Source: UBA5177 sp002413265 (GTDB lineage Bacteria; Chloroflexota; UBA5177). From it: 11,872 bases of DNA. Position 1 is the first letter of the stretch. Every line of letters starts with the position of its first letter. The position numbers and the translations under genes were made by a program. Below the pieces are notes generated by a model. That model searched no databases. It was given only the letters and a program-made list of their open reading frames with translations, and had not been told where the DNA came from. The stretch covers positions 1 to 11,872 of the forward strand of contig DAIORV010000069.1 in the NCBI GenBank assembly GCA_036752825.1, given 5' to 3'. This document shows positions 1 to 6,642 of the stretch, piece by piece.

Positions 1-95
1 GTAGCGAGAGTCTCGATCGCGATCTGATCGCTGATCCCTTCGACCAGCACAACCGACCGGGTATCGACAGCGGCGATGACTAGAACCCTCCGCAA
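1..95 (-). CDS. TOPRIM-domain (OLD-type nuclease-like) protein, N-terminal fragment
   Basis: The frame is open from an in-frame TGA at 99-101 to the window edge, where the gene continues. It encodes VVLVEGISDQIAIETLA, the first strand and turn of a TOPRIM domain. The Glu of LVEG is the expected catalytic or metal-binding acid, and the S-D after it is typical of OLD-type ATP-dependent endonucleases and the small TOPRIM proteins of actinobacteria. The start is uncertain. The only standard start codon before the motif is TTG at 93-95, which lacks a Shine-Dalgarno. A GGAGGG sits just after it, 5 nt ahead of a GTC codon, but may belong to the end of the insertion element next door. The N-terminus may therefore have been cut off by the adjacent transposase remnant. 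The family is clear from a short stretch; the function (nucleic-acid cleavage or repair) is inferred. Confidence 0.6.
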   Translation of the reverse strand, partial: MRRVLVIAAVDTRSVVLVEGISDQIAIETLA

Positions 96-98
96 AAG

Positions 99-218
99 TC
101 ATGAATGAGCCAGTCTCTTGAGCATGATGCGACTCATGGTCACATAGATCATTGCCTCGCTCGTCTCGCACAGCCGCTCGTACTCCTCCGCGAGCCGTCT
201 GCTCTGACCCAGCCACGA
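99..218 (-). pseudogene. IS5-family transposase remnant, C-terminal end only
   Basis: Reading the minus strand down to the TGA at 99-101 gives about 39 residues, starting SWLGQSRRLAEEYERL, then CETSEAMIYVTMSR, and ending IMLKRLAHS. This is the typical C-terminus of IS5-type DDE transposases, where the W-L-G-x-x-R-R-L...D/E-Y-E block lies by the last catalytic Glu region. The frame stays open upstream to 350, but residues encoded by 219-350 do not resemble a transposase. The expected V-E-R-T before the W-L is missing, although CAGCGGACA at that spot looks like a decayed, frame-shifted version. No DDE catalytic core is present, so the fragment is inactive. Bases 219-353 otherwise hold nothing recognisable. 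The sequence after the stop (CTTTTGCGGAGGGTTCTAG) may be the terminal inverted repeat of the element; the partner end was not found. Confidence 0.7.
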
Positions 219-353
219 GCACGCCCTGTCCGCTGGAAGCTTGGTGTTGACGTGTACCGACGGCGGACGCAACGTAGGCCAGGCGTCGAATACGTGCCGG
301 TCACTCCCAACAGCGGGCGGAGGAATAAGCCGGCAACTGAGGCGCGGTCGTCA

Positions 354-2429
354 TTACCCCGTGTACTCGTAGAGCTCCGTGCCGGCGACTGTCACAAGCT
401 TAGAATGCTGCTGTATCCATGTGGTCACGGTCTGGCTTCCTCTGCCTCCAGGCCCTCCGCCGCCGAGCATGAAGTATTTGACCTCTCCAGCTTTGGCGAG
501 CTTCGCCAGAGTCGCCGTGGACAGGATGGGATCGCTCCCTGAGAAGCCTCCGAGCGACATGACGGGGATTCCGGTGGCGATGATGATGGGTGCGGCCGCG
601 TTTGAGCTGGACGTGGCGACGAGGTACTTCGCGCTGCCACGGTTTTTCTCGAGGTAGGTCACTAGCTTGGTGTTGACCTGAGCGCCGCGCAGTCCACGAC
701 CAAACGGTCTGCCGAATCCGCTGTTTGGTGGCGGGCCGGCACCAGACGGAGGACCACCCCCGCCGAAGCGACCCGGTACGCGCCCGCCGAACGGCCGGGG
801 ACCAAACGAGCCATTGCCTCTCGGAAATCCGCCACCTCCTCTGCCAAATCCGGTAGAAACACCGGAGGCGGCGGGGCCGGCTCGGACGATGGGGCCCACT
901 TCGGTGTGCTGAGTGGTGTAGGCAGCAAACACCGTTTGCGGAGCCATGAGGGCTAGCGTGGCGACCACTGCCGCAAACACTCCAGTACGTAGATTTTCGA
1001 AGACACGGAGCCGGAAGAGAACCAGGACTAGGGAAGCCAGCACGCAAGCAGCCAAAACCAAAGGCGTTAACCAACTGGAGTAGCTGGGGTACGCGGCCAG
1101 GATCCGTTTCTCGACTAGCGCGCCTGCAACTATGGCGACTGGCAGCCACCACCAGATGGGCGACTGTTCTCGCCGATATTCCTTCCACAGAGCGACCACG
1201 CCAACACCGGCGAGCGCGCACACAGCCGGCGCCATCATTGCCAGGTAGTAGGTGTGAAAGAAGAGCGCGACGCTGAAAAATGCGCCGGTCGTGAGCAGCC
1301 ATACGGCCCAGAGAACGAGCTGGCGCTGCTGGTCGTCGAGCAACCGAAGCCTGGGACGACTCTGCCACAGGGCGAGCAGCAAACCAAGGATCGCGAGCGG
1401 CAATAACCAGGCGATCTGGCTCCCAAGCTGGATGTCGAGGAGGCGGAGAGGACCGGTGGGACCGTTCTCGGCAACGCCGCCGGGGCCACCGCCGGGCGAA
1501 CCGCCGAGAAAGCCCGGAGAAGCAGCGCTGGATCCTATTGAGGGGGAGCGGCCTAAGCCGGGCTGCGCCGAACCGCCCACAGAGTGGTTCCCGGTGATTC
1601 GCTGGAGTCCGTTGTAGCCGATGGCGAGGTCGAACTCCGAGTTGGTGGTTGTGGAATCCACCCAGGGACGCTGGCTTGCGGGCGTGAGGTCGACGGCGGT
1701 TACCCAGGAAAGGGATATGGCCAGCATGACGCCCAGAGCCACGAGGAGATGACCAATACGCCGCCGGAGACTGACGTGCGCGCCAAGCAGGTAGACGGCG
1801 CCGAAGGCCGGCACCACCAGGTAGGCCTCCAGCATCTTGATGTTGAATCCGAGGCCCACGAAGGCAGCGCAGAGCAGCAGCCAGCGGAGCTTCCCGGTCT
1901 CGGCTGCCCGCAGCACCGCCCAGGCGCCCAACAACACGAACAACACCAGAGTGCCGTCGATAGTGTTGTTGCGGCTGGTGAGCACGCTGATGGGTGTAAC
2001 GGCAAGTGCGAGGGCCGCGATAAGCCCGGACACGCAGCCGAAGCTACGCGACACGAGATAGTAGAGAAGCGCGACAGCCAGAACCCCCGCAAGCGCTTGA
2101 GGAATCAAGAGGGCGACGCCATTGAAGCCGAACAGTTTGACGCTGGCGACCTGGAACCAAAAGCCGAGAGGCGGCTTGTCTATGGTGACGAACCCGCCGG
2201 GATCAAAGGAAGCGAAGAAGAAATTGTGCCAGCTCTGCGACATGCTCCTGACGGCAGCGGCATAGTACTGGTTGTTGTAGCCCTCGCGGCTGAGGCCGGT
2301 GAAATTTAGAACCGCGGCCAAGGCTAGGATGACAAGAAGCGATATTCGGTGCCATTGGCCGGCGAGCGACATCGTGAGGCGGCGCTCAAACTGACCTGCT
2401 GAAGCGCCTCGCACGGTGCGGGAGAGCAT
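354..2429 (-). CDS. GT39 (ArnT/PMT-like, YkcB-type) membrane glycosyltransferase
   Basis: Integral-membrane glycosyltransferase, expected to move a sugar from a polyprenyl-phosphate carrier to an acceptor on the outer face of the membrane. Acceptor and sugar are unknown. Residues 50-95 (YYAAAVRSM at 55-63, DPGGF at 76-80, IDKPPLGFW at 83-91) are the first outer loop of the PMT_2/YkcB family, with the acidic Asp positions expected for catalysis. SRNNTIDGT (152-160) and GLGFNIKMLEA (192-202) are further family blocks. About a dozen hydrophobic segments span roughly residues 28-503. Two Gly/Pro/Ser-rich loops lie at about 283-320 and 519-582, the second rich in GFGR and GGGG. The C-terminal extracytoplasmic domain (586-691) holds the VATSSSNAA and GGFSGSDP blocks seen in YkcA/YkcB-like proteins. 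The ATG at 2429 is preceded by AAAGGA; the internal ATG at 2372 has no Shine-Dalgarno. Tandem TAA-TGA stops end it. It is monocistronic, with its own promoter carrying a repeat array. Confidence 0.92.
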   Translation of the reverse strand: MLSRTVRGASAGQFERRLTMSLAGQWHRISLLVILALAAVLNFTGLSREGYNNQYYAAAVRSMSQSWHNFFFASFDPGGFVTIDKPPLGFWFQVASVKLFGFNGVALLIPQALAGVLAVALLYYLVSRSFGCVSGLIAALALAVTPISVLTSRNNTIDGTLVLFVLLGAWAVLRAAETGKLRWLLLCAAFVGLGFNIKMLEAYLVVPAFGAVYLLGAHVSLRRRIGHLLVALGVMLAISLSWVTAVDLTPASQRPWVDSTTTNSEFDLAIGYNGLQRITGNHSVGGSAQPGLGRSPSIGSSAASPGFLGGSPGGGPGGVAENGPTGPLRLLDIQLGSQIAWLLPLAILGLLLALWQSRPRLRLLDDQQRQLVLWAVWLLTTGAFFSVALFFHTYYLAMMAPAVCALAGVGVVALWKEYRREQSPIWWWLPVAIVAGALVEKRILAAYPSYSSWLTPLVLAACVLASLVLVLFRLRVFENLRTGVFAAVVATLALMAPQTVFAAYTTQHTEVGPIVRAGPAASGVSTGFGRGGGGFPRGNGSFGPRPFGGRVPGRFGGGGPPSGAGPPPNSGFGRPFGRGLRGAQVNTKLVTYLEKNRGSAKYLVATSSSNAAAPIIIATGIPVMSLGGFSGSDPILSTATLAKLAKAGEVKYFMLGGGGPGGRGSQTVTTWIQQHSKLVTVAGTELYEYTG

Positions 2430-2465
2430 GGGCAGTCCTTTCGGATCACTTGGCGTTCAGGGTCC

Positions 2466-2521
2466 AGCGTACGGGCGAGAGATGATGCCCGCGTGTGTAG
2501 AAGATGACGGTTCAGTGACGG
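2466..2521 (-). promoter_or_regulatory. GT39 promoter with 11-bp-period response-regulator repeats
   Basis: Read on the plus strand, 7-mers start every 11 bp: atgatgc (2482), gtgtgta (2493, weak), atgacgg (2504) and gtgacgg (2515). On the minus strand the consensus is CCGTCAT with 4-nt spacers, the same 7-4-7 geometry as a Pho box. The innermost repeat ends 10 nt before a TACGCT -10 hexamer (complement of 2466-2471), so the array covers the -35 region. That position suits an activator of the OmpR/PhoB winged-helix family. The start codon lies about 37 nt downstream of the hexamer. The same arrangement is found upstream of the FMN-binding gene. The regulator itself is inferred. Confidence 0.6.
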
Positions 2522-2612
2522 TGGGAAGTGGCTCCTAGCATTCGGTGCAGGTGAAACCTGGGGCCGGAGCCCAAACTGTCGGGGCGCGCCAAGGCGTCCT
2601 CGCAGGGACGGA

Positions 2613-3611
2613 TTAGGCTTGCTGCAAGCGGCGGATCTCGTTACTTACCCACTGGATCGCCACGCTGCTCACGCCCTGGCGGGATGCGGTGACGAGCGTT
2701 GCGCGCGCCTTCGCGTACTGCCCCAGTTCTGCCTCATCGAAAGCAATGTCGATCCGGCCGTTGTACCAGATCCAGGAACCGACGTTGCCGAAGTCGGCGG
2801 TATCTATCTGAGCTTCTTCCCACCGTATCGCCGCGCCGTACGTGCTTTTGGCGCCCCACCCGGCGGCACGAAGCACGGCCGCGAGAAGTTTCGCTTGTGA
2901 CGGCCGATATATAACCTGGAAGCGGTAATCACTCTCGGCCCAGATGGCGCTGAATTCGGAGTAGGAGATGGTATGCCCGGCACCCAGGTACGGATCGGCA
3001 CTGACGAAAGTTTGAGTGCGATCGTTGTACGCCTCGATCGGGCGATAGTGCCGCACAGGGTCACTGGAGCTCACGTACTGCGAGACGATGACGGGAAAAC
3101 CACTTGAGATCAGCAGCTTGACGAGTTTTTCTGAGCCCCCATAGCCGACGAGGGCCCGCATGCCCATGCTCTGTGCGTAAGCCGGCAGATCGACCGGCGA
3201 CATGCCCCAGTAGCTGTTGTCGGCCCGAAGCACGGCGGCGACCTGCGCCTCAGTGCGATAGATCTGATAGTAGGCGAGCACTGCGGCGACGGAAGACGGT
3301 CCGCAGTTGGTCAAGGTCTGGACGATCGTCTCGAGCGGGCCGAGCGAGGCAGCAGAGAGAACGTTCACGTGCGGCGATGCGGGACTCGCCTGCGGAGTCT
3401 TGAGGACGCTCTTGGTAGCTTTCGAACCGGTGGTACGGGCAGAGGTACGCGCGGTTGCCGGCTGGACAGCTTGGATGACTGGGATGACGAAAAGCGTCAA
3501 TATCCCGGTCGCAAGGGCGCCTCCCAGGAGCAGCGCGCGATTCCGACGATGCCCGGATGGCTTGGGATGCGCTTGTCCCTTGATTTCGGCCATTCGAGAG
3601 CGAAGCGACAC
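2613..3611 (-). CDS. Membrane-anchored C39-family (papain-like) cysteine peptidase
   Basis: A short basic N-terminus and one membrane segment (about residues 26-48), then a low-complexity Thr/Ser/Ala linker (50-90), place the catalytic part outside the membrane. The domain at about 92-236 has the C39 layout: Gln98 and Cys103 in QTLTNCGPSS, His188 in VRHYRP, and Asp206 in SADPYLG, in the right order and spacing for the Cys-His-Asp site of C39_2 proteins. The last 90 residues contain WYNGRIDIAFDEAELGQY, which looks like a TPR-type helical repeat and may bind a partner. The GTG at 3611 lies 2 nt after the stop of the FMN-binding gene, so translation is probably coupled; neither it nor the ATG at 3593 (seven codons in) has a Shine-Dalgarno. 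The substrate is unknown. C39 relatives include leader-cleaving bacteriocin transporters, but no transporter domain is present here. Confidence 0.82.
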   Translation of the reverse strand: MSLRSRMAEIKGQAHPKPSGHRRNRALLLGGALATGILTLFVIPVIQAVQPATARTSARTTGSKATKSVLKTPQASPASPHVNVLSAASLGPLETIVQTLTNCGPSSVAAVLAYYQIYRTEAQVAAVLRADNSYWGMSPVDLPAYAQSMGMRALVGYGGSEKLVKLLISSGFPVIVSQYVSSSDPVRHYRPIEAYNDRTQTFVSADPYLGAGHTISYSEFSAIWAESDYRFQVIYRPSQAKLLAAVLRAAGWGAKSTYGAAIRWEEAQIDTADFGNVGSWIWYNGRIDIAFDEAELGQYAKARATLVTASRQGVSSVAIQWVSNEIRRLQQA

Positions 3612-3613
3612 GA

Positions 3614-3997
3614 TCAGGCCAGGTGAGCGCGCTTCAGCGCGGACTGGAGCGAGGACACATACGCCTGACTAATCGTGGTGGCGCCGGAAACGACGTCGAT
3701 GCGGGCGCTCTGCGCAGACAGGGTTTCCTGAATGAGGACGGGGACGGCGCGATCTGCTAGCACCAGTGAGCGTGAGGTGTGGGTGGGGTCCACGACCTTG
3801 ATCTTGGTGATCTTCTTCCCTTTAACAGAGATCACTACCTGCATCGGACCCCAGGTGGTCTGGACCGTGGCGCCCTTGTATGTGTGAGTCTTGCTGCTGT
3901 GGGTGTTTGCGGCCGAAGCAGGGCTGGCCGTCAAAACGCCGGCCACCGGAGGGCCGACGAGGGCTGTGAAGATCAGTGCAGTAAGTTTGCGGTTCAT
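3614..3997 (-). CDS. Secreted FMN-binding domain protein
   Basis: A small exported flavoprotein of 127 residues. Residues 1-30 form a signal peptide (basic MNRK, hydrophobic core, probable cleavage after SPASA). The rest is one FMN-binding domain like those of NqrC/RnfG. It includes YKGATVQTTWGPMQV (40-54), the strand ISVKGKKITKIKVVD (56-70), and the flavinylation motif D101-V-V-S-G-A-T107, where the ApbE flavin transferase attaches FMN to the Thr in related proteins. The family acts in electron transfer outside the cytoplasm; the partner reductase and ApbE are not in this window. ATG is preceded by AAAGGA (complement at 4006-4011) at good spacing. It is the first gene of a unit with the C39 peptidase and has its own promoter with the repeat array at 4066-4116. 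Confidence 0.88.
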   Translation of the reverse strand: MNRKLTALIFTALVGPPVAGVLTASPASAANTHSSKTHTYKGATVQTTWGPMQVVISVKGKKITKIKVVDPTHTSRSLVLADRAVPVLIQETLSAQSARIDVVSGATTISQAYVSSLQSALKRAHLA

Positions 3998-4049
3998 GAA
4001 CTGTGTCCTTTATTGGATTGCTGCCGGTGCAGTTCACCGGCGCATTTCC

Positions 4050-4116
4050 AAAGTACGGACGTGACATGACCCGCTGATGTGCGCATCATGACGGTTAGAT
4101 GACGGACGAGCGACGG
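4050..4116 (-). promoter_or_regulatory. FMN-binding/C39 unit promoter with 11-bp-period repeats
   Basis: Plus-strand 7-mers at an exact 11-bp period: atgaccc (4066), atgtgcg (4077), atgacgg (4088), atgacgg (4099) and gcgacgg (4110). On the minus strand this reads as CCGTCAT repeats with 4-nt spacers. The innermost repeat ends 10 nt before the -10 hexamer TACTTT (complement of 4050-4055), the same distance as in the GT39 promoter. There is no good -35 hexamer, as expected for an activator-dependent promoter. Direct repeats in this 7+4 layout are typical of OmpR/PhoB-family response regulators. Which regulator binds cannot be told from the sequence. Confidence 0.65.
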
Positions 4117-4129
4117 CCCGGTCCCAAAG

Positions 4130-4169
4130 TGCATGCAATGTCGTACATGCAGAAGATTGCGCTCGAGCG
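4130..4169. repeat. Two small palindromes downstream of phosphoketolase gene
   Basis: TGCATG at 4130-4135 is repeated inverted as CATGCA at 4146-4151 with a 10-nt spacer, and CGCTCGAGCG at 4160-4169 is a perfect 10-bp palindrome. They lie between the phosphoketolase stop and the repeat array. Neither is followed by a T tract, so a classical intrinsic terminator is not supported. They may be weak hairpins or chance. Confidence 0.25.
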
Positions 4170-4212
4170 ATCGGAGTCGACCGCCTAACCTTGTCCAGCA
4201 GCGGCGTCTAGC

Positions 4213-6642
4213 TCAGGACCAGGTCCAGTCCGTGATCTCGGGCACGTCTTCCAGGTGGTCGCGCGAGTAGGCCACGGCTTTCTGGATGAGAGATTCCAAC
4301 TCGGCGATCAGGGCCGGAGCTTGTGGCCGGATGCGCGTTACGCGCTTGAGTGCCTCTATGGCCAAGTGGTAGCGGCTCATGCCGTTGAGAACGAGCATGT
4401 CGAACGGCGTCGTAGTCGTTCCCTGTTCATTGAAACCGCGAACGTGGAAGCGCTCTGCGTTCATTCTTCCATGCAGGATTTCGTGCATCGCCCGCTGATA
4501 ACCGTGGAAGGCGAAGACCACCGGCTGGCCAGCGGTGAAGAGATCCACGAATTGTGTCTCATTCATGCCATGTGGATGGTGTTCGGGCGGGAACAACGTC
4601 ATGAGATCGACGACGTTGACCACCCGAACCTTCATCTCAGGAATGCGCTCGCGCAGCCACTTGGCAGCTGCGAGCGTCTCCTTTGTGGGCACGTCCCCGG
4701 CGGCTGCGAGGACGACATCCGGTTCGCAGCCGATGTCATTGCCAGCCCACGACCAGACCGAGGCTCCTCGGGTGCAGTGCTCTATCGCCTCCTGCATGTC
4801 TAGATACTGCAGGTGTGGCTGCTTATCGATAACGATCAAGTTGACGTAGTTCCGGCTGCGGAGACAGTGGTCGGCTACAGACAACAGGCAGTTCGCGTCG
4901 GGTGGCAGGTAGATGCGAGCGACCGTTCCACGCTTGGAGAGCATGACATCGATGAGGCCGGGCCCCTGGTGGCTGAAACCGTTGTGGTCGTTACGCCAGC
5001 AGGTTGAAGTCAGAAGCACATTGAGCGAAGGGACGGGTTCCCGCCAGGACAGCTCGGTAGCCTCCTGCAGCCACTTGGTGTGCTGCACGGTCATGGATGC
5101 GGAAACCATGGCGAAGGCTTCGTACGTCACGTAGAGTCCGTGACGGCCGCTGAGATTGTATCCTTCGAGCCAGCCCTCACACAGGTGCTCGCTCAGTACC
5201 TCCATCACCCTTCCGTCGGGCGAGATATGATCGTCGATGTCTATCGTGGTCCCGACGAAGCATCGGTTCTCGACGTCGAACATGTCTCCCAGGCGGTTTG
5301 AGTTGGTCTCGTCGGGACAGAAGACACGGAAGTTCGACTGACGAGAGTTGCTGCTGAAGACGTCGCGCAGCATTTTCCCGAGAGGACGCGTATTCTCACA
5401 GCGTTGAGTTCCAGGACGCCCGACCTCGAACGCGTACTGATCAAAGGCCGGCAGATCGAGATCAACCGTGAGCTTGCCTCCATTGGCGTGCGGATTCGCT
5501 CCCATACGGCGATCCCCGTGCGGAGCCAGATCCGCTAGCTCGTCGACAATCGCACCCCGAGCATCGAACTGCTTCTCGGGCTCGTAGCTACGCATCCATT
5601 CTTCGAGCATTTTGAGGTGTTCGGGGTTGGAGCGGACCTCGGAGAGCGGCACTTGGTGAGAGCGGAAGGTTCCTTCGACGGGCAGGCCGTCGACAACTTT
5701 GGGTCCGGTCCATCCCTTCGGAGTGCGGAGGACGATGGCAGGCCAGCGTGGACGGCCGGCGAAACCGGTAGTCCGCGCCTGACGCTGAATGGCGCGAATT
5801 TTGTCGTAACAGGTATCGAGGGTGGAGGCAAGTTCCTGGTGGGCTTGCACAGGTTCGTCCACCTCGACGAAATGAACTTCGTACCCGTTCCCTTCGATCA
5901 CGGCGCGGACGTCTTCGTCGCTGGAGCGTCCGAGCACGGTGGGGCCGCCAATCTTGTAGCCGTTGAGGTGGAGGATCGGCAGGACTGCCCCATCGCGAAC
6001 CGGGTTCAGGAAGCTGGTCCCCTTCCAAGAGCCGGCCAGCGGCCCGGTCTCTGCTTCACCATCCCCGACCACGGCGGCAACGATCAGGTCTGGGTTATCG
6101 AAGGCGGCGCCAAACGCGTGGACGAGCACGTAGCCGAGCTCGCCGCCCTCGTGGATCGATCCGGGAGTGGGAACGCTGACGTGACTTGGGATGCCTCCGG
6201 GTGTCGAGAATTGGCGAAAGAGCCGGCCCATTCCGTCGACGTTTTCGGCAATCTCTGGATAGATCTGAGAATAGGTGCCTTCTAGATAGACATTGGCGAC
6301 GAGAGCAGGGCCACCATGGCCGGGACCGGCAAGGTAGATAAAATCAGCGTCCCGTTCTTTGATGAGACGGTTGAGATGCACGTAGATGAGGCTCAAGCCG
6401 GGAGACGTTCCCCAGTGGCCGAGCAGGCGAGGCTTGATGTGCTCGGGCTTGAGCGGCTCGCGGAGTAACGGATTGTTTTGGAGGTAGATCTGGCCGATGG
6501 TCAGGTAGTTGGCGGCCTGCCAGTAACGCTGCATCCGCCCCAGCATGTCGTCGGACAGTGGACCTTGCATCGGGGTCTCGGGTGACTCATGCTCGCCATT
6601 GGCCTCTATCGCGCTGGAAATGCTCACGTCAAACTGGTACAT
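4213..6642 (-). CDS. xfp: Xylulose-5-phosphate/fructose-6-phosphate phosphoketolase
   Basis: Thiamine-diphosphate enzyme that splits xylulose 5-phosphate with phosphate into acetyl phosphate and glyceraldehyde 3-phosphate; many members also split fructose 6-phosphate into acetyl phosphate and erythrose 4-phosphate. Cytoplasmic. At 809 residues it is full length for the family. Visible blocks: GHWGTSPG (75-82), GPGHGGP (106-112), the phosphoketolase signature EGGELGY (165-171), the cofactor-binding GDGEAETGPLAGSWKG (193-208), YEAF (507-510) with the Glu that contacts the thiamine ring, HQGPG (558-562), and a complete C-terminal domain with FHGYQRAMHEILHGR (712-726). ATG is preceded by a perfect AGGAGG five nt upstream. 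The gene starts inside the end of ackA (14-nt overlap), so the two are one operon. Substrate preference between the two sugar phosphates cannot be read from the sequence. Confidence 0.97.
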   Translation of the reverse strand: MYQFDVSISSAIEANGEHESPETPMQGPLSDDMLGRMQRYWQAANYLTIGQIYLQNNPLLREPLKPEHIKPRLLGHWGTSPGLSLIYVHLNRLIKERDADFIYLAGPGHGGPALVANVYLEGTYSQIYPEIAENVDGMGRLFRQFSTPGGIPSHVSVPTPGSIHEGGELGYVLVHAFGAAFDNPDLIVAAVVGDGEAETGPLAGSWKGTSFLNPVRDGAVLPILHLNGYKIGGPTVLGRSSDEDVRAVIEGNGYEVHFVEVDEPVQAHQELASTLDTCYDKIRAIQRQARTTGFAGRPRWPAIVLRTPKGWTGPKVVDGLPVEGTFRSHQVPLSEVRSNPEHLKMLEEWMRSYEPEKQFDARGAIVDELADLAPHGDRRMGANPHANGGKLTVDLDLPAFDQYAFEVGRPGTQRCENTRPLGKMLRDVFSSNSRQSNFRVFCPDETNSNRLGDMFDVENRCFVGTTIDIDDHISPDGRVMEVLSEHLCEGWLEGYNLSGRHGLYVTYEAFAMVSASMTVQHTKWLQEATELSWREPVPSLNVLLTSTCWRNDHNGFSHQGPGLIDVMLSKRGTVARIYLPPDANCLLSVADHCLRSRNYVNLIVIDKQPHLQYLDMQEAIEHCTRGASVWSWAGNDIGCEPDVVLAAAGDVPTKETLAAAKWLRERIPEMKVRVVNVVDLMTLFPPEHHPHGMNETQFVDLFTAGQPVVFAFHGYQRAMHEILHGRMNAERFHVRGFNEQGTTTTPFDMLVLNGMSRYHLAIEALKRVTRIRPQAPALIAELESLIQKAVAYSRDHLEDVPEITDWTWS

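Noticed and set aside
105..542. Plus-strand open frame of 145 codons
   Set aside because: It lies opposite the transposase remnant and the end of the GT39 gene, is Arg/Pro-rich with no family likeness, and has no ribosome site.
400..1368. Minus-strand 322-codon frame inside GT39
   Set aside because: Alternative frame of a confidently identified membrane protein; Arg/His/Ser-rich composition typical of out-of-frame high-GC sequence.
1584..2309. Plus-strand 241-codon frame opposite GT39
   Set aside because: Hydrophilic antisense shadow of membrane-segment codons, with no motif or ribosome site.
2555..2585. GGGC-TCCG-GCCC hairpin downstream of the C39 gene (minus strand) as a terminator
   Set aside because: Only a 4-bp stem and no T tract.
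5617..6285. Plus-strand 222-codon frame opposite phosphoketolase
   Set aside because: Antisense of a highly conserved coding region; no recognisable domain.
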